64,000 nucleotides of DNA from Gammaproteobacteria bacterium. Lineage in GTDB: Bacteria; Pseudomonadota; Gammaproteobacteria; Xanthomonadales; SZUA-36. A program made the position numbers and the translations under genes. The notes under the pieces are model-generated. The model saw nothing but the letters and a program-made list of their open reading frames with translations, had not been told where the DNA came from and made no database searches. Shown piece after piece: positions 52,651 through 64,000 of the stretch. Each line of letters begins with the position of its first letter. Positions within the stretch are counted from its first letter, which is position 1. The stretch spans positions 144,425 to 208,424 of the forward strand of contig JAJFLA010000032.1 in NCBI GenBank assembly GCA_021772935.1, written 5' to 3'.

Positions 52651-55600
52651 TCAGTAACGAAAACCGGCTTGTTTTACCGCGTCCAGTTCGTTCAATGCGG
52701 CGATCAACTCCTCACAGGGCTTGACCGTCCAATCACGGCCCAATTCAAAGCTGACCCGCGCGCGCTGGTTGCGATAGTGGAGATAGACGGGTGATGAGCC
52801 ATTTTGATAAGGACTGAAGGTGGAAGTGAGTTTGTCGCATAAACCCTTGTCAGGTCCTGAAACAGCGATATTGACACCCTTGGCAAAACGCGCCTTGGCA
52901 TCTGCTAATGACATGATGTGGTTAGCAGTTATTCGATAACTACCGGTGAAACTATCAGCAACGACGTTGCCCTCTATGACGACAATGCAATCTTTTTCCA
53001 TCAGGTCGGCGTAGGTAGCAAAAGCTTCATTTGACAAAAATGCATCTACGCGACCGCTGTGGTCTTCAATGGCAATGAAATGCCCACGCGGCGTACGGCG
53101 TCTGAGCGAGGTCACCAGTGCGCCCAGCGTCATACTGACGCCGCGCCTGTTCTTGCTGTCTTCTGGTATTCGTTTGCGAACGTCCGCAAGTATACAGGTC
53201 GTGAAATGCCTGATATCCCTGAAATGAACTTTGACCGGGTGGCCTGTCAGGTACAGACCGAGTGAATCCTTCTCTGCCTGCAATCGTTGTAACTCTGGCC
53301 AGGTTTGTACTTCAGATAATTCCGTTTCATTGCTGGTGCTGGTGACTTTCAATGTACCGAACATGTCTTCCTGGCCGGCTTCCTGGTCACGTTGCGTCTG
53401 TTCGGCGGCGTGGCTGCACCGGGGCAGGTCGTGTAAAAGGCGCGCCCGATTATGGTCGGGGTCAAGTGCATCCATGGCGCCTGAACGAACCAGTGTCTCC
53501 AGGGCGCGTTTGTTGGCCTTTTTAAGGTCCATGCGATTGCAGAAATCATCCAGGCTTGTGTATGACCCTCGTGATGTTCTTTCTTCTTCGATGTAGTCGA
53601 TGGCTGCATTACCGATGCCTTTGATCGCGCCCAGACCGTAGCGAATGGATTGTGGGTCCGTCATCTTGAAAGCATAGGAAGAGAGGTTGATATCTGGTGG
53701 CAGAATATCAATTTGCATTTTCCTGCACTCGCTGATGAAAGCAGCGATTTTATCCGTGGTGTCCATGTCTGCAGACAATACCGCGGCCATGAAGGCTGCC
53801 GGGTAGTGCGCTTTCAACCAGCCTGTCTGGTAGGCGATCAGGGCATAGGCAGCGGAGTGGGATTTGTTGAAACCATAACCAGCAAAGGTCTCCATCTGGT
53901 CAAAGATATAATTGGCCAGCTCATCACTCACTCCCCGGTGTGAAGCGCCATCAACAAAAACCAGCCGCTGTTTGGCCATTTCGGAGGCTTTTTTCTTACC
54001 CATAGCGCGACGCAAAATATCCGCATCACCCAGTGAAAACCCAGCCAGCACCTGGGCGATTTGCATCACCTGTTCCTGGTACAGGATCACACCATAGGTG
54101 GGCTTCAGAATGGATTCGAGGTCATCATGGGGGTAACTGACGACTTCACGACCGTGTTTACGGTCGACATAACTATCGACCATGCCTGATTCCAGCGGGC
54201 CAGGTCTGAACAGGGCCACCAAGGCGATGATCTCGTTGAAACTGTCTGGTTGCAGTTTGCGGATCAAATCTTTCATGCCACTCGATTCAAGCTGAAAAAC
54301 GGCTGTGGTTCTACAGTCTTGTAACAGTTCAAATGTTTGTGTATCAGCCAGCGGCAGGTCTTCGAGTATGATAAGTTCCTTACCTTCTTCAAGGCGCTGA
54401 TGATTGATGGCTTTTAATGCCCAATCAATAATCGTCAATGTGCGCAGACCCAGGAAGTCGAATTTGACCAGGCCTATGGTTTCAACATCATCCTTATCAA
54501 ACTGGGTAACAACACTGCCACCACCGGGCTCACTGAACAGCGGTGTGAAATCAGTTAGTGCGGAGGGCGCAATGACCACGCCGCCTGCGTGCTTGCCAGC
54601 ATTTCTGGTCAGACCCTCCAGTGACATGGCAAGATCCAACAGTGCCTGTGTATCCTCTTCATCGTCATAACGCTTTTTGAGTTCGGGTTCCTGGTCCAGT
54701 GCCTTTTTCAGGGTGATTCCCAGTTCAAGAGGTACCAGTTTGGCGATGCTGTCAACGAAGCCATACCCATGGCCTAGCACACGCCCGCAATCACGCACCA
54801 CAGCTTTGGCTGCCATGGTGCCGTAGGTGATGATCTGGCTGACCTGGTCACGACCATAGGTTTCGGCGACGTAGTCAATGACCAAATCACGCTTTTCCAT
54901 GCAGAAATCAACGTCAAAATCCGGCATGGAAATTCGTTCAGGGTTGAGAAAACGCTCAAACAGAAGGTCGTATTGAAGCGGGTCTATATCAGTGATATCC
55001 AGTGCGAACGCGACCAGTGAACCTGCACCAGATCCGCGCCCGGGGCCAACTGGAATATCATTGTTTTTCGCCCAGCGGATGAAATCGGCAACAATCAGGA
55101 AATAGCCTGGAAAACCCATGTCATTAATAACTTTGAGTTCCAGTTCCAGACGCTGACGATAATCATCATCGTTGAAATTGTGTGCCGGGCCACGTGTATT
55201 CAATCGTCTGGACAGACCTTTTTGAGAGGCCTTTTTTAAAAATTCTTCGACACTCTCAGCATTGGGTGTTGGAAAATCAGGTAGATAGTATTCACCGAAT
55301 TTCAGCTCCAGGTTACAGCGCTTGGCTAGTTCTGATGCATTTTCGAGTGCTTCTGGCAAGTCGGCGAACAAACTCGCCATTTCTGCCGGACTCTTGAGAT
55401 ATTGCTGCTCCGAATAACGCACTTCCCGGCGTTTGTCGGAAAGCAAGCGGCCATCATGAATACAAACACGGGCTTCGTGTGCTGAAAAATCGTCACGATC
55501 AAGAAACCTGACATCGTTGCTGGCGACTACCGGCAGAGCCAGATCGGCAGCGAGCTGCAAGGCGTGGCGTTCATAGCGTTGCTCCTGTTCACGCCCGGTA

Positions 55601-56112
55601 CGTTGAATCTCAAGATAAAACCGACCGGGGAAATCCTTCATCCAACGCTGGGCATACTGTCGTGCCTTTTTGGGGTGTTGTTTGATCAAAGCCTGGCCCA
55701 CATCGCCCATACGGCCGCCAGAGAGAGCTATCAGTCCGGCTGAATGTTGGCTTATCCAGTCACGCCGGAGATGCGGCACGCCATGATACTGACCGTCCTG
55801 GTAGCCTTTGCTGAGCAGCTGACACAGGTTCAGATAACCTTGTCGGTTTTGGCACAGTAGTACCAGGCTGGTGGATTCATCGGGCTCATCTGGACTGTTA
55901 ACCAGCACATCCGCACCGGCGATTGGTTTGATCCCGGCCGCCACTGCAGCCTGGTAAAACTTTACCAAAGCAAACATGTTGAATTGGTCGGTCACCGCAA
56001 TGGCGGGCATACCCAGTTCCTTTGCACGTTCAACCAGTTGTTTTAGTCGTAGTGTGCTGTCTAACAGTGAAAATTCGCTGTGTAGGTGCAGGTGAACAAA
56101 AGGCTGGGGCAT
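52651..56112 (-). CDS. dnaE: DNA polymerase III alpha subunit
   Basis: The replicative polymerase, 1153 residues. N-terminal PHP domain (PFVHLHLHSEFSLLD), polymerase core with the catalytic aspartates of SMPDFDVDFCMEKRD, GPGRGSGAGSLVAFAL, VGYFA-type finger segments, helix-hairpin-helix, and a C-terminal OB fold. I chose the ATG at 56112 (MPQPFVHL), whose sequence matches the usual DnaE start; a GTG at 56151 with AGG upstream is possible. The + strand neighbour upstream is tRNA-Val. Confidence 0.95.
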   Translation of the reverse strand: MPQPFVHLHLHSEFSLLDSTLRLKQLVERAKELGMPAIAVTDQFNMFALVKFYQAAVAAGIKPIAGADVLVNSPDEPDESTSLVLLCQNRQGYLNLCQLLSKGYQDGQYHGVPHLRRDWISQHSAGLIALSGGRMGDVGQALIKQHPKKARQYAQRWMKDFPGRFYLEIQRTGREQEQRYERHALQLAADLALPVVASNDVRFLDRDDFSAHEARVCIHDGRLLSDKRREVRYSEQQYLKSPAEMASLFADLPEALENASELAKRCNLELKFGEYYLPDFPTPNAESVEEFLKKASQKGLSRRLNTRGPAHNFNDDDYRQRLELELKVINDMGFPGYFLIVADFIRWAKNNDIPVGPGRGSGAGSLVAFALDITDIDPLQYDLLFERFLNPERISMPDFDVDFCMEKRDLVIDYVAETYGRDQVSQIITYGTMAAKAVVRDCGRVLGHGYGFVDSIAKLVPLELGITLKKALDQEPELKKRYDDEEDTQALLDLAMSLEGLTRNAGKHAGGVVIAPSALTDFTPLFSEPGGGSVVTQFDKDDVETIGLVKFDFLGLRTLTIIDWALKAINHQRLEEGKELIILEDLPLADTQTFELLQDCRTTAVFQLESSGMKDLIRKLQPDSFNEIIALVALFRPGPLESGMVDSYVDRKHGREVVSYPHDDLESILKPTYGVILYQEQVMQIAQVLAGFSLGDADILRRAMGKKKASEMAKQRLVFVDGASHRGVSDELANYIFDQMETFAGYGFNKSHSAAYALIAYQTGWLKAHYPAAFMAAVLSADMDTTDKIAAFISECRKMQIDILPPDINLSSYAFKMTDPQSIRYGLGAIKGIGNAAIDYIEEERTSRGSYTSLDDFCNRMDLKKANKRALETLVRSGAMDALDPDHNRARLLHDLPRCSHAAEQTQRDQEAGQEDMFGTLKVTSTSNETELSEVQTWPELQRLQAEKDSLGLYLTGHPVKVHFRDIRHFTTCILADVRKRIPEDSKNRRGVSMTLGALVTSLRRRTPRGHFIAIEDHSGRVDAFLSNEAFATYADLMEKDCIVVIEGNVVADSFTGSYRITANHIMSLADAKARFAKGVNIAVSGPDKGLCDKLTSTFSPYQNGSSPVYLHYRNQRARVSFELGRDWTVKPCEELIAALNELDAVKQAGFRY

Positions 56113-56165
56113 GGGTTTTAATTTATTGGCGGCAGTTGAATTTCGATTCACATTATGACCTATCG

Positions 56166-56217
56166 GGGGTCAGAGTAAAGTGCCAGAGTGATGACCCTGG
56201 CACTTTACTCTGACCCC
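56166..56217. repeat. REP-like perfect inverted repeat (21-bp arms)
   Basis: Arms 56166-56186 and 56197-56217 are exactly complementary (the left arm begins GGGGTCAGAGTAAAG), with a 10-base loop. It lies between divergent dnaE and tRNA-Val, where a terminator would serve neither gene. Length and form resemble REP palindromes mobilised by RAYT transposases. No transposase is nearby in this window. Confidence 0.65.
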
Positions 56218-56273
56218 TTCTTTCTGGTATCTTGCGCGCCCCTATAGTGTGCTTGTCGGGGAAGAGTCTTTGG

Positions 56274-56348
56274 GGGCGCGTAGCTCAGCGGTAGAGCACT
56301 GCCTTGACATGGCAGGAGTCACTGGTTCGATCCCAGTCGTGCCCACCA
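56274..56348 (+). tRNA. tRNA-Val (anticodon GAC)
   Basis: The 75 bases fold as a cloverleaf. Acceptor GGGCGCG pairs with CGTGCCC, and the D arm is GCTCAGCGGTAGAGC. The anticodon stem CTGCC/GGCAG encloses TTGACAT, giving anticodon GAC (valine codon GUC/GUU). The T arm is CTGGTTCGATCCCAG. CCA is encoded. A TATAGT box lies at 56243-56248 upstream. Confidence 0.97.
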
Positions 56349-56537
56349 CTTATATTCCTGGCTTTTACCACCTTTTCGAATCAAAAGAGTGGGATGCGAT
56401 CGCATTCACGCGTACAATGGCGCGATGAAATTGCAGGAACGAACGACCTGTTGAGGTTAATGAAACACGCAGAGTGCACCTGACGGGACGCTTTGCGTCC
56501 TTTGTTCGTTCTGAGATAGAAAAACCGAGAAACAGAT
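56349..56537 (+). promoter_or_regulatory. thrS leader region with attenuator-like hairpin
   Basis: GGACGC at 56486-56491 pairs with GCGTCC at 56495-56500 around TTT and is followed by TTTGTTCGTT, a terminator-like shape. An outer pair, GAACGAAC at 56437-56444 with GTTCGTTC at 56504-56511, would compete with it. This could be a terminator for tRNA-Val or a regulated leader for thrS. Not matched to a known riboswitch. Confidence 0.35.
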
Positions 56538-58460
56538 ATGCCTATAATTACGCTTCCAGATGGCAGCAAGAGACAATTTGAGCGACCTGCCACGGTGATG
56601 GATATTGCCACTGACATCGGTCCCGGTCTGGCCAAGGCAACTTTGGCTGGTGTCGTAGATGGTCAGGTGGTGGACGCTTCCTTTGAGATTGCAGATGACG
56701 CGGATGTACGCATCATCACTGTAAAAGATGAAGAAGGTTTGGAGGTCATTCGGCATTCGACTGCACATTTACTTGCGCAGGCAGTACAACGAGTGTTCCC
56801 AGAGGCGCAGGTCACTATCGGCCCGGTGATTGACAACGGGTTTTATTATGATTTTGCTTATGAGCCCGGTTTCAAACCGGACGATCTTGACAAAATTGAC
56901 AACGAAATGCGCAGCCTTGTCAAACAAGCCTTGCCGCTAAAACGGATCGTGAAGTCACGGGCTGAAGCTATTGAGTATTTCCGTCAGAAAGGCGAAGAAT
57001 ACAAGGCACAAATTATTGAGTCCATTCCCGAAGCTGATGAACTGTCGTTGTACGAACAGGGCGAGTTCACCGATCTTTGCCGTGGCCCCCATGTGCCCAA
57101 CACCTCACACCTTGGTCAATTCAAACTGACCAAGTTGGCCGGTGCGTACTGGCGTGGTGACAGTAATAATGAAATGTTACAACGGGTTTACGGTACTGCC
57201 TGGACCAGTAAAAAAGAGCTGAACACCTATCTGCACAATCTGGAAGAAGCTGAGAAACGTGACCACCGTCGCATCGGTCGGCAACTGGACCTGTTTCACT
57301 TCCAGGAAGAAGCACCGGGGATGGTTTTTTGGCATGACCACGGCTGGATTATTTATACCGAGGTACAGAATTACATTCGGAAACGTCTGCGCAAGGCCCG
57401 TTACCAGGAAGTCAATACACCTGAAATTGTGGATCTCAGTCTATGGCAGAAATCTGGCCATGCCGATAAGTTTATGGAGAACATGTTCATTACGGGTTCT
57501 GAAGAGCGTACCTTCGCAATCAAACCAATGAACTGCCCCTGTCATGTACAAATTTTCAACCAGGGTTTGCGTAGCTACCGAGACTTGCCTTTGAGAATGG
57601 CAGAATTTGGATCCTGCCACCGTAATGAGGCCTCAGGTGCATTGCATGGTTTGATGCGAGTCAGGGGTTTCACCCAGGACGACGCGCATATTTTCTGTAC
57701 AGCCGAACAAATACAGGGCGAGGCATCCACTTTTCTGGAGTTGCTGTATAGCGTTTATCGTGATTTTGGTTTTGAAGAGGTCGTGGTCGAGTTGTCGACA
57801 CGTCCCGAAAACCGTATTGGCGGTGATGCATTGTGGGACCAGGCAGAAAATGCACTGGCGACGGCTCTGGAAGGTGCAGGTATAGATTACAAAGAGAACC
57901 CTGGTGACGGTGCTTTTTACGGTCCGAAAATCGATTTCTCACTGAAAGATACGATTGGTCGTGTTTGGCAATGTGGTACCCTGCAACTGGATTTCATCAT
58001 GCCGCAGCGTCTCGGTGCCGAGTATGTAGCGGAAGATGGTTCACGCCAGACACCGGTCATGTTACATCGCGCGATCCTGGGTTCACTCGAGCGTTTTATC
58101 GGAATCCTGATCGAAAACTATGCCGGCAAGATGCCTGTTTGGCTGGCACCAGTACAGGCGGTTGTGCTCAATATTACCGACCGGCAGGACAAAAAATGCA
58201 AAGAATTTGCCGAATCCCTTGAAAATCAAGGGTTCCGGATCGATTTAGACTTGAGAAATGAGAAGATCGGCTTTAAAATCCGCCATCACACTTTGAGTAG
58301 GGTTCCCTATCTGCTCGTGATTGGTGACCGGGAAGTTGAAGAGGGAACCGTAGCAGTGCGCACCCGGGAAGGTGAGAACCTGGGAAGCATGGAAGTTGAG
58401 GCCTTTGCCCAGCATCTTCAAAATGAAGTGGCCCGGCGGGGCAAAACTGATAACCAGTAG
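56538..58460 (+). CDS. thrS: Threonyl-tRNA synthetase
   Basis: A 640-residue class II aminoacyl-tRNA synthetase with editing function. It has a TGS domain (about 1-60), the HxxxH editing motif (HSTAHLLAQ) near residue 74 and TALCR-like SPECIFIC segments ([14 protein letters not shown]). The class II catalytic core follows ([39 protein letters not shown] with zinc-binding residues, [18 protein letters not shown]), with an anticodon-binding domain. It charges threonine onto tRNA-Thr. The stop codon overlaps the infC ribosome binding site. Confidence 0.97.
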   Translation: MPIITLPDGSKRQFERPATVMDIATDIGPGLAKATLAGVVDGQVVDASFEIADDADVRIITVKDEEGLEVIRHSTAHLLAQAVQRVFPEAQVTIGPVIDNGFYYDFAYEPGFKPDDLDKIDNEMRSLVKQALPLKRIVKSRAEAIEYFRQKGEEYKAQIIESIPEADELSLYEQGEFTDLCRGPHVPNTSHLGQFKLTKLAGAYWRGDSNNEMLQRVYGTAWTSKKELNTYLHNLEEAEKRDHRRIGRQLDLFHFQEEAPGMVFWHDHGWIIYTEVQNYIRKRLRKARYQEVNTPEIVDLSLWQKSGHADKFMENMFITGSEERTFAIKPMNCPCHVQIFNQGLRSYRDLPLRMAEFGSCHRNEASGALHGLMRVRGFTQDDAHIFCTAEQIQGEASTFLELLYSVYRDFGFEEVVVELSTRPENRIGGDALWDQAENALATALEGAGIDYKENPGDGAFYGPKIDFSLKDTIGRVWQCGTLQLDFIMPQRLGAEYVAEDGSRQTPVMLHRAILGSLERFIGILIENYAGKMPVWLAPVQAVVLNITDRQDKKCKEFAESLENQGFRIDLDLRNEKIGFKIRHHTLSRVPYLLVIGDREVEEGTVAVRTREGENLGSMEVEAFAQHLQNEVARRGKTDNQ

Positions 58461-58471
58461 GAGAATTTAAC

Positions 58472-58990
58472 ATCGCATCAAAAAAAGAAACGCGGCGCAA
58501 CGGGGACATTATCGCGCCGCAGATCAGGTTGATTGATCAGGACGGTGAACAAGCAGGTGTCGTAACGGTAGCGCAAGCTCTCGAATTGGCGGTCGCGCAA
58601 GGAATGGATCTGGTAGAAATTGCGCCTAATGCTGAGCCACCCGTTTGTCGGATCATGGATTACGGCAAATACCGGTTTGAACAGGCCAAAAAAGGCCAGG
58701 CGTCGAAGAAGAAACAAAAAGTTACGCACGTGAAGGAAGTGAAATTCCGGCCGGGAACCGAAACAGCTGACTACCAGGTCAAGATGCGAAATGTACATCG
58801 TTTTCTGGACGCGGGTGATAAGGTTAAAATAACCCTGCGGTTTCGTGGGCGTGAAATGGCCCACCAGGAACTGGGTGCCGACATGTTGAAGCGGGTTCGG
58901 GATGATCTGGTGGAAGAAGCCGTTGTTGAGCAGATGCCCAAGATGGAAGGTCGCCAGATGACGATGATGATCAACGGCAAAAAGGCCTGA
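58472..58990 (+). CDS. infC: Translation initiation factor IF-3, apparent AUC start
   Basis: IF-3 keeps 30S subunits free and checks initiation codons. Frame: [28 protein letters not shown] at the N-terminus, then VRFRGREM-like C-domain [19 protein letters not shown], 172 residues in all. The frame has no ATG/GTG at the right place; ATC at 58472 follows AGGAG at 58459-58463 with eight-base spacing, and residues before an internal TTG at 58529 match the conserved IF-3 N-terminus. A rare start codon is the known autoregulatory device of infC, where E. coli uses AUU. Confidence 0.93.
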   Translation: MASKKETRRNGDIIAPQIRLIDQDGEQAGVVTVAQALELAVAQGMDLVEIAPNAEPPVCRIMDYGKYRFEQAKKGQASKKKQKVTHVKEVKFRPGTETADYQVKMRNVHRFLDAGDKVKITLRFRGREMAHQELGADMLKRVRDDLVEEAVVEQMPKMEGRQMTMMINGKKA

Positions 58991-59137
58991 ACAAACAATT
59001 TTATCGTGATTGCAAAAGTTGCAGTCACATTTTGAAGAAGCGTTGCTGAGCAAATGGTAAAGCGTCAGAACAAAACTTATCTGACCGCTTAGACGGCGCA
59101 ACATTAACAGGCCAATAAAGGCCACCAGGAGTAATCC
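58991..59137 (+). promoter_or_regulatory. rpmI leader with hairpin (possible L20-type control site)
   Basis: Between infC and rpmI, TGATTGCAA (59007-59015) pairs with TTGCAGTCA (59019-59027), one wobble. In enterobacteria the L20 protein represses rpmI-rplT translation through structure upstream of rpmI. This gap could hold an equivalent, but I cannot match a defined motif. Confidence 0.3.
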
Positions 59138-59335
59138 ATGCCCAAGATGAAAACCAATCGGGGTGCGGCCAAACGTTTTAAAAAAACTGCCTCAGGCAAT
59201 TTTAAACGTGGGTTCGCATTTAAGAGCCATATTCTGACCAAGATGAGTACCAAGCGTAAACGTAATTTACGTGGTACGGATGAAATATCATCCGCCGACA
59301 AAAAAGCCGTAAAACGCTTACTGCCGTACGCTTAA
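59138..59335 (+). CDS. rpmI: 50S ribosomal protein L35
   Basis: A 65-residue, very basic ribosomal protein. [20 protein letters not shown], followed by [25 protein letters not shown], is the L35 pattern. CAGGAG precedes the ATG. Cotranscribed with rplT after a 15-base gap, in the conserved infC-rpmI-rplT order. Confidence 0.97.
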   Translation: MPKMKTNRGAAKRFKKTASGNFKRGFAFKSHILTKMSTKRKRNLRGTDEISSADKKAVKRLLPYA

Positions 59336-59350
59336 CAGGAGACTCAGAAA

Positions 59351-60797
<1,447 letters not shown>

Positions 60798-60808
60798 GAC
60801 CTGCTGAT

Positions 60809-63184
60809 ATGTTGTTTAGTGTTAACTGGCTAAAAAAATGGGTGGACATTGATCTGCCGGTTAAGGAGTTGGCTGAAAGGCTCACTGCATCCGGTTTGGA
60901 AGTGGATACCGTCGAGCCCGTTGCCGCATCATTTTCAGATGTCGTGGTGGCGGCGATTACTCGTTGTGAGGCACACCCTGATGCCGACAAACTTAAGGTC
61001 TGTTGTATTGATTTCGGTGGGTCAGAACCCGTTCAGGTCGTCTGTGGTGCTCCGAACGCGCGTGCTGGTATCAAAATTCCTCTGGCGAGAGTTGGCGCCG
61101 TGCTTGGCGCTGATTTCAAAATCCAAAAGGCAAAATTGCGTGGCATGGAGTCATTTGGCATGGCGTGTTCTGCCCGTGAACTGGGTTTGTCGGATGATCA
61201 TTCCGGCTTGATGGAACTGCCTGTCGACGCACCTTTGGGTATGAATCTTCGCGATTTTCTTGAACTCGACGATCACGCCATCGAGGTTGAGCTAACACCT
61301 AACCGCGCTGATTGCCTGAGCATTCGTGGACTGGCTCAAGATGTGTCAGCCAGTTGCAATGCTGCTCTGACAGTTATGGAGCTTGAGTCTGTTGCAGCAA
61401 GCATCACAGATTCCATCGAAGTAACGCTTGAAGCGGCTGAAGACTGCCCACGCTACGTTGGACGTGTACTACGTGGAATTGATCCCACGGCTACCACACC
61501 GCTATGGATGGTTGAAGCATTGCGACGCAGCGGTATCCGCAGCATCAGCGCGACTGTTGATGCAACCAATTATGTACTGATGGAACTGGGCCAACCCATG
61601 CATGCATTCGATCTTGATCGTTTGCAAGGCAATATCAGCGTCCGTCGTGGCCGCGATGGGGAAACGCTTGAATTGCTGGATGGCAAGCAGGTAGCTGTTG
61701 GTGACAAACTGCTGGCGATCTGTGACCAGGCAGGTCCGGTTGCCTTGGCTGGCATTATGGGTGGCCTGGATAGTGGTGTCACTGATGCGAGCAACAATAT
61801 TCTGCTCGAGAGCGCATATTTCAATCCGGCTAGCATTTCAGGTAAAGCACGTGACCTGGGGCTGCATACGGACGCTTCACATCGTTTTGAACGTGGGGTG
61901 GACCCACAGGGTCAGGTTCGCGCCATAGAACGCATTACAGGGCTGTTGCTGGACATTGTTGGGGGTGAAGCCGGGCCTTTGATTCACGCAGTCTCTGAAC
62001 AGCACTTACCCGTACAAAACCAGGTCAGCCTGCGGCATACACGATTAACTCGTGTCCTGGGTATTGAGCTGGGTGAAGCCGAGGTAACACTCATACTCAA
62101 GAATTTGCGTATGTCTCCTGAATTTAAAGACGGGGTCTGGACCATTACGGCCCCCTCAGATCGTTTTGATATTGCGATAGAAGAAGACCTGATTGAGGAG
62201 GTAGCCCGAATATTTGGTTACAACAATATTCCGGCCACGTTACCTGCTGGAGAACTGAACCCCGGGATTGTGAGCGAAGCTCAATTGTCATTGCAGAGTA
62301 TTCAGCAGGCTTTATGTGCCGCTGGTTACAGCGAAGCAATCAATTACAGTTTCACCAGTCGCAGTTTGCTCAGTCTGTTTTCCATGGATGAGTATGTGCT
62401 GCCGTTGGCTAACGCACTTAATTCGGATCTGGAAGTGATGCGAACCGCCTTGCTGCCGGGCTTGATGGAAACACTTTCGCGTAATTTGCGTCGACAACAG
62501 GATCGTGTTCGATTTTTTGAAACCGGAACGGTGTTTGAGCAAAAAGACAGCCTGACAGAGTCTTCACATGTTGCTGCCGTTGCCTGTGGTAGTTTTATGC
62601 CAGAGCAATGGGGTATTGCCGGCCGTGCTACGGACTTCTATGATCTTAAAGGTGACCTGGAGTCTGTGTTGTCATTACGTGGTCAGACAGGCGAAGTAGA
62701 GTTCCGTAATGTAAAACAGCCCTGGTTACATCCTGGACAGGCAGCTCTGGTTTCAATTGACGGTATTGATATTGGCTGGGCTGGTAGTGTGCACCCATCC
62801 ATTTTGAAGCATTTGGAAATTAAGGGCCCGGTGTTGGCTTTTGAACTTGATGTTAGTATACTTTCTAAACGCGAAATAGCATACACGAAAAATATTTCTC
62901 GTTTCCCGTCAATCAGACGGGACTTAGCGTTACTTGTGCCTGAAAAAATCAATTTTGCGGAAATTCGTCGTAATGTAATTGATTTATCAGGTGATTTACT
63001 TACAAATTTGGTATTATTCGACCTGTACTCAGGCCAAAATGTTGAAAAAGGTTACAAAAGTTTGGCTATTGGCTTGATTTTACAGAATGTTTCTTGCACT
63101 CTTACAGACGAAGTCGTTGATTCTTTAGTTCAGAACTTAGTTCAGGGATTAGAAAAACGACTGGATGCTCAGCTTAGAGGTTAA
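60809..63184 (+). CDS. pheT: Phenylalanyl-tRNA synthetase beta subunit
   Basis: A 791-residue beta chain. N-terminal tRNA-binding (EMAP) domain with [13 protein letters not shown] and [12 protein letters not shown]3/B4 editing domain ([19 protein letters not shown]), B5 domain, core and the C-terminal ferredoxin-fold anticodon domain ([14 protein letters not shown]). Normal length. It is 11 bases after pheS and overlaps ihfA by one base (TAATG). Confidence 0.96.
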   Translation: MLFSVNWLKKWVDIDLPVKELAERLTASGLEVDTVEPVAASFSDVVVAAITRCEAHPDADKLKVCCIDFGGSEPVQVVCGAPNARAGIKIPLARVGAVLGADFKIQKAKLRGMESFGMACSARELGLSDDHSGLMELPVDAPLGMNLRDFLELDDHAIEVELTPNRADCLSIRGLAQDVSASCNAALTVMELESVAASITDSIEVTLEAAEDCPRYVGRVLRGIDPTATTPLWMVEALRRSGIRSISATVDATNYVLMELGQPMHAFDLDRLQGNISVRRGRDGETLELLDGKQVAVGDKLLAICDQAGPVALAGIMGGLDSGVTDASNNILLESAYFNPASISGKARDLGLHTDASHRFERGVDPQGQVRAIERITGLLLDIVGGEAGPLIHAVSEQHLPVQNQVSLRHTRLTRVLGIELGEAEVTLILKNLRMSPEFKDGVWTITAPSDRFDIAIEEDLIEEVARIFGYNNIPATLPAGELNPGIVSEAQLSLQSIQQALCAAGYSEAINYSFTSRSLLSLFSMDEYVLPLANALNSDLEVMRTALLPGLMETLSRNLRRQQDRVRFFETGTVFEQKDSLTESSHVAAVACGSFMPEQWGIAGRATDFYDLKGDLESVLSLRGQTGEVEFRNVKQPWLHPGQAALVSIDGIDIGWAGSVHPSILKHLEIKGPVLAFELDVSILSKREIAYTKNISRFPSIRRDLALLVPEKINFAEIRRNVIDLSGDLLTNLVLFDLYSGQNVEKGYKSLAIGLILQNVSCTLTDEVVDSLVQNLVQGLEKRLDAQLRG

Positions 63185-63186
63185 TG

Positions 63187-63486
63187 ATGTCACTGACTAA
63201 GGCAGATATCGCCGACCGCTTGTTCAACGAAGTGGGTTTGAACAAACGTGAAGCAAAGGAATTTGTAGATGCGTATTTCGAAATTATCCGGGAAGCCCTG
63301 GAAAGCGGAGAAAACGTAAAGCTATCAGGATTTGGTAACTTTCAGCTGCGTGAAAAAAACCAACGTCCGGGAAGGAACCCGAAAACGGGAGAGGAAATTC
63401 CAATTTCCGCTCGACGTGTCGTAACTTTCAGACCTGGACAAAAGCTACGTGCAAGGGTCGAAGCTTATGTTGAACCCGGGGATTGA
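63187..63486 (+). CDS. ihfA: Integration host factor alpha subunit
   Basis: A 99-residue HU-family DNA-bending protein with [40 protein letters not shown] (beta-arm with the Pro that intercalates) and [19 protein letters not shown] chose the second of two adjacent ATGs (63187), which has better spacing from AGAGG and matches the E. coli start. Placement right after pheT is the classical gammaproteobacterial order. Confidence 0.96.
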   Translation: MSLTKADIADRLFNEVGLNKREAKEFVDAYFEIIREALESGENVKLSGFGNFQLREKNQRPGRNPKTGEEIPISARRVVTFRPGQKLRARVEAYVEPGD

Positions 63487-63823
63487 TAAAGACTTACCCC
63501 CTATACCAGCCAAACGTTATTTTACGATTGGTGAAGTGAGTGAACTGTGCGCTGTTAAGCCACATGTTCTGCGCTATTGGGAACAAGAGTTTGAACAACT
63601 CAAACCTGTAAAACGTCGTGGGAACCGGCGTTATTATCAGCGTGCCGACGTGATTATGATTCGTCAGATTCGAAGTTTGCTGTATGAGCAAGGTTTCACC
63701 ATTGGTGGTGCCCGACAGCAACTCGAGGGCGATAGTGCCCAGGATGACGTTAACCGCAGCCAGCAGATTGTCCGCCAGCTTCGGATGGAGCTCGAACAGG
63801 TGCTGCAGGTACTGAAACGCTAA
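63467..63823 (+). CDS. MerR family transcriptional regulator
   Basis: A 118-residue regulator. N-terminal winged helix ([43 protein letters not shown] at about 18-60), then a coiled-coil dimerisation segment ([18 protein letters not shown]). It lacks a long effector domain. It overlaps the ihfA end by 20 bases in another frame, as in many gammaproteobacteria where this gene follows ihfA. Target genes unknown. Confidence 0.9.
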   Translation: MLNPGIDKDLPPIPAKRYFTIGEVSELCAVKPHVLRYWEQEFEQLKPVKRRGNRRYYQRADVIMIRQIRSLLYEQGFTIGGARQQLEGDSAQDDVNRSQQIVRQLRMELEQVLQVLKR

Positions 63824-63844
63824 TTCAGCACAAGACAGTGTTTA

Positions 63845-64000
63845 AAAAAGCGTCTTAGGGCACTGCTGTCCCACAGTTGGGATAAATAAGAAAGCCCGAA
63901 TCTCTATTGTTACAATAGGTCTGCGAAGAAACTATTGAGCAACAAGGGATTCAGGCTTTGTCACATAATAACACCGCATTTCATCAGTTACTAAAACCTC
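63845..64000 (+). mobile_element. Left end of an IS4-type insertion sequence (continues off window)
   Basis: After merR a stretch without other genes leads into an IS4-type transposase start, so an insertion sequence begins here. The left inverted repeat cannot be fixed without the right end; a segment such as GGCACTGCTGTCCCAC near 63857 is a candidate. The 3' side is outside the window. Confidence 0.6.
63958..64000 (+). CDS. IS4-family transposase, N-terminal fragment
   Basis: Only the first 14 codons are visible. They encode (L/M)SHNNTAFHQLLKP, which matches the usual start of IS4-family (DUF4372-containing) transposases. The apparent start is TTG with AAGGGA about eight bases upstream. 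The DDE catalytic residues lie beyond the window, so whether the gene is intact is unknown. Confidence 0.65.
   Translation, partial: MSHNNTAFHQLLKP

Noticed and set aside
56166..56217. Rho-independent terminator
   Set aside because: It sits between divergently transcribed dnaE and tRNA-Val, where no transcript should end.

Overview
The window reads as chromosomal DNA of a gammaproteobacterium. The evidence is the gene order thrS-infC-rpmI-rplT-pheS-pheT-ihfA-merR, the order ffs-dnaX-ybaB-recR, a proteobacterial-type DnaE, exonuclease I (sbcB), TesB, a fused CysNC with CysD, and many TonB/porin-type outer-membrane proteins. Species cannot be named from the sequence alone. Coding is dense, on both strands, and most operons have ATGA-type overlaps. 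Layout, left to right: (1) 1-8986 is a redox island. A leftward, truncated Fe-S/FAD oxidoreductase lies opposite a tight four-gene operon. That operon encodes a membrane diheme b-type cytochrome, a 21-heme c-type cytochrome, a 997-residue c-type cytochrome with 39 CxxCH sites plus one CxxxCH site, and an outer-membrane beta-barrel protein with an N-terminal TPR region. Together these genes could carry electrons from an NAD(P)H- or ferredoxin-linked flavoprotein, through the inner membrane and across the periplasm, to the outer membrane. This is the most striking system in the window. (2) 9085-14280 holds branched-chain amino acid catabolism (leucine dehydrogenase, BkdA1/A2/B) with a divergent Lrp/AsnC regulator. 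(3) 14376-20235 is a TetR-thiolase-FadB-like-CaiB/racemase block for beta-oxidation of a (probably branched) acyl-CoA. It is flanked by two inverted 246-bp copies of a MITE-like element. A single-chain pyruvate carboxylase (20255-23698) follows. (4) 23741-35369 is mostly housekeeping: CysNC/CysD sulfate activation, 4.5S RNA, dnaX-ybaB-recR, a ComEA-like protein, sbcB, a P-loop kinase, tesB, msrA and a patatin lipase. It also holds an intergenic region with three DnaA-box matches. (5) 35416-39327 has a large hybrid histidine kinase and a VOC protein. (6) 39364-51661 is a catabolic island. LeuD/LeuC-like hydro-lyase subunits and a GntR regulator are transcribed leftwards. A CaiB-type CoA-transferase, an HMG-CoA-lyase-family lyase, HyuA/HyuB, an isochorismatase-type amidase and a TonB-dependent receptor are transcribed rightwards. 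A palindromic operator candidate lies in the shared promoter region. The gene set fits uptake, ring-opening and C-C cleavage of a small cyclic amide or imide yielding a branched C5/C6 acid, but the substrate is inferred. (7) 52013-63823 is housekeeping: lytic transglycosylase, dnaE, tRNA-Val(GAC), thrS, infC (with an apparent AUC start), rpmI, rplT, pheS, pheT, ihfA and a MerR regulator. (8) 63845-64000 is the left end of an IS4-type insertion sequence running off the window. How the parts work together: regions 2, 3 and 6 all feed acyl-CoA, acetyl-CoA and pyruvate-level intermediates into central metabolism, with pyruvate carboxylase available for anaplerosis. Region 1 could give the cell a route to discharge or acquire electrons at its surface. 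All functions are assigned by reading motifs and overall resemblance; no database search was run.
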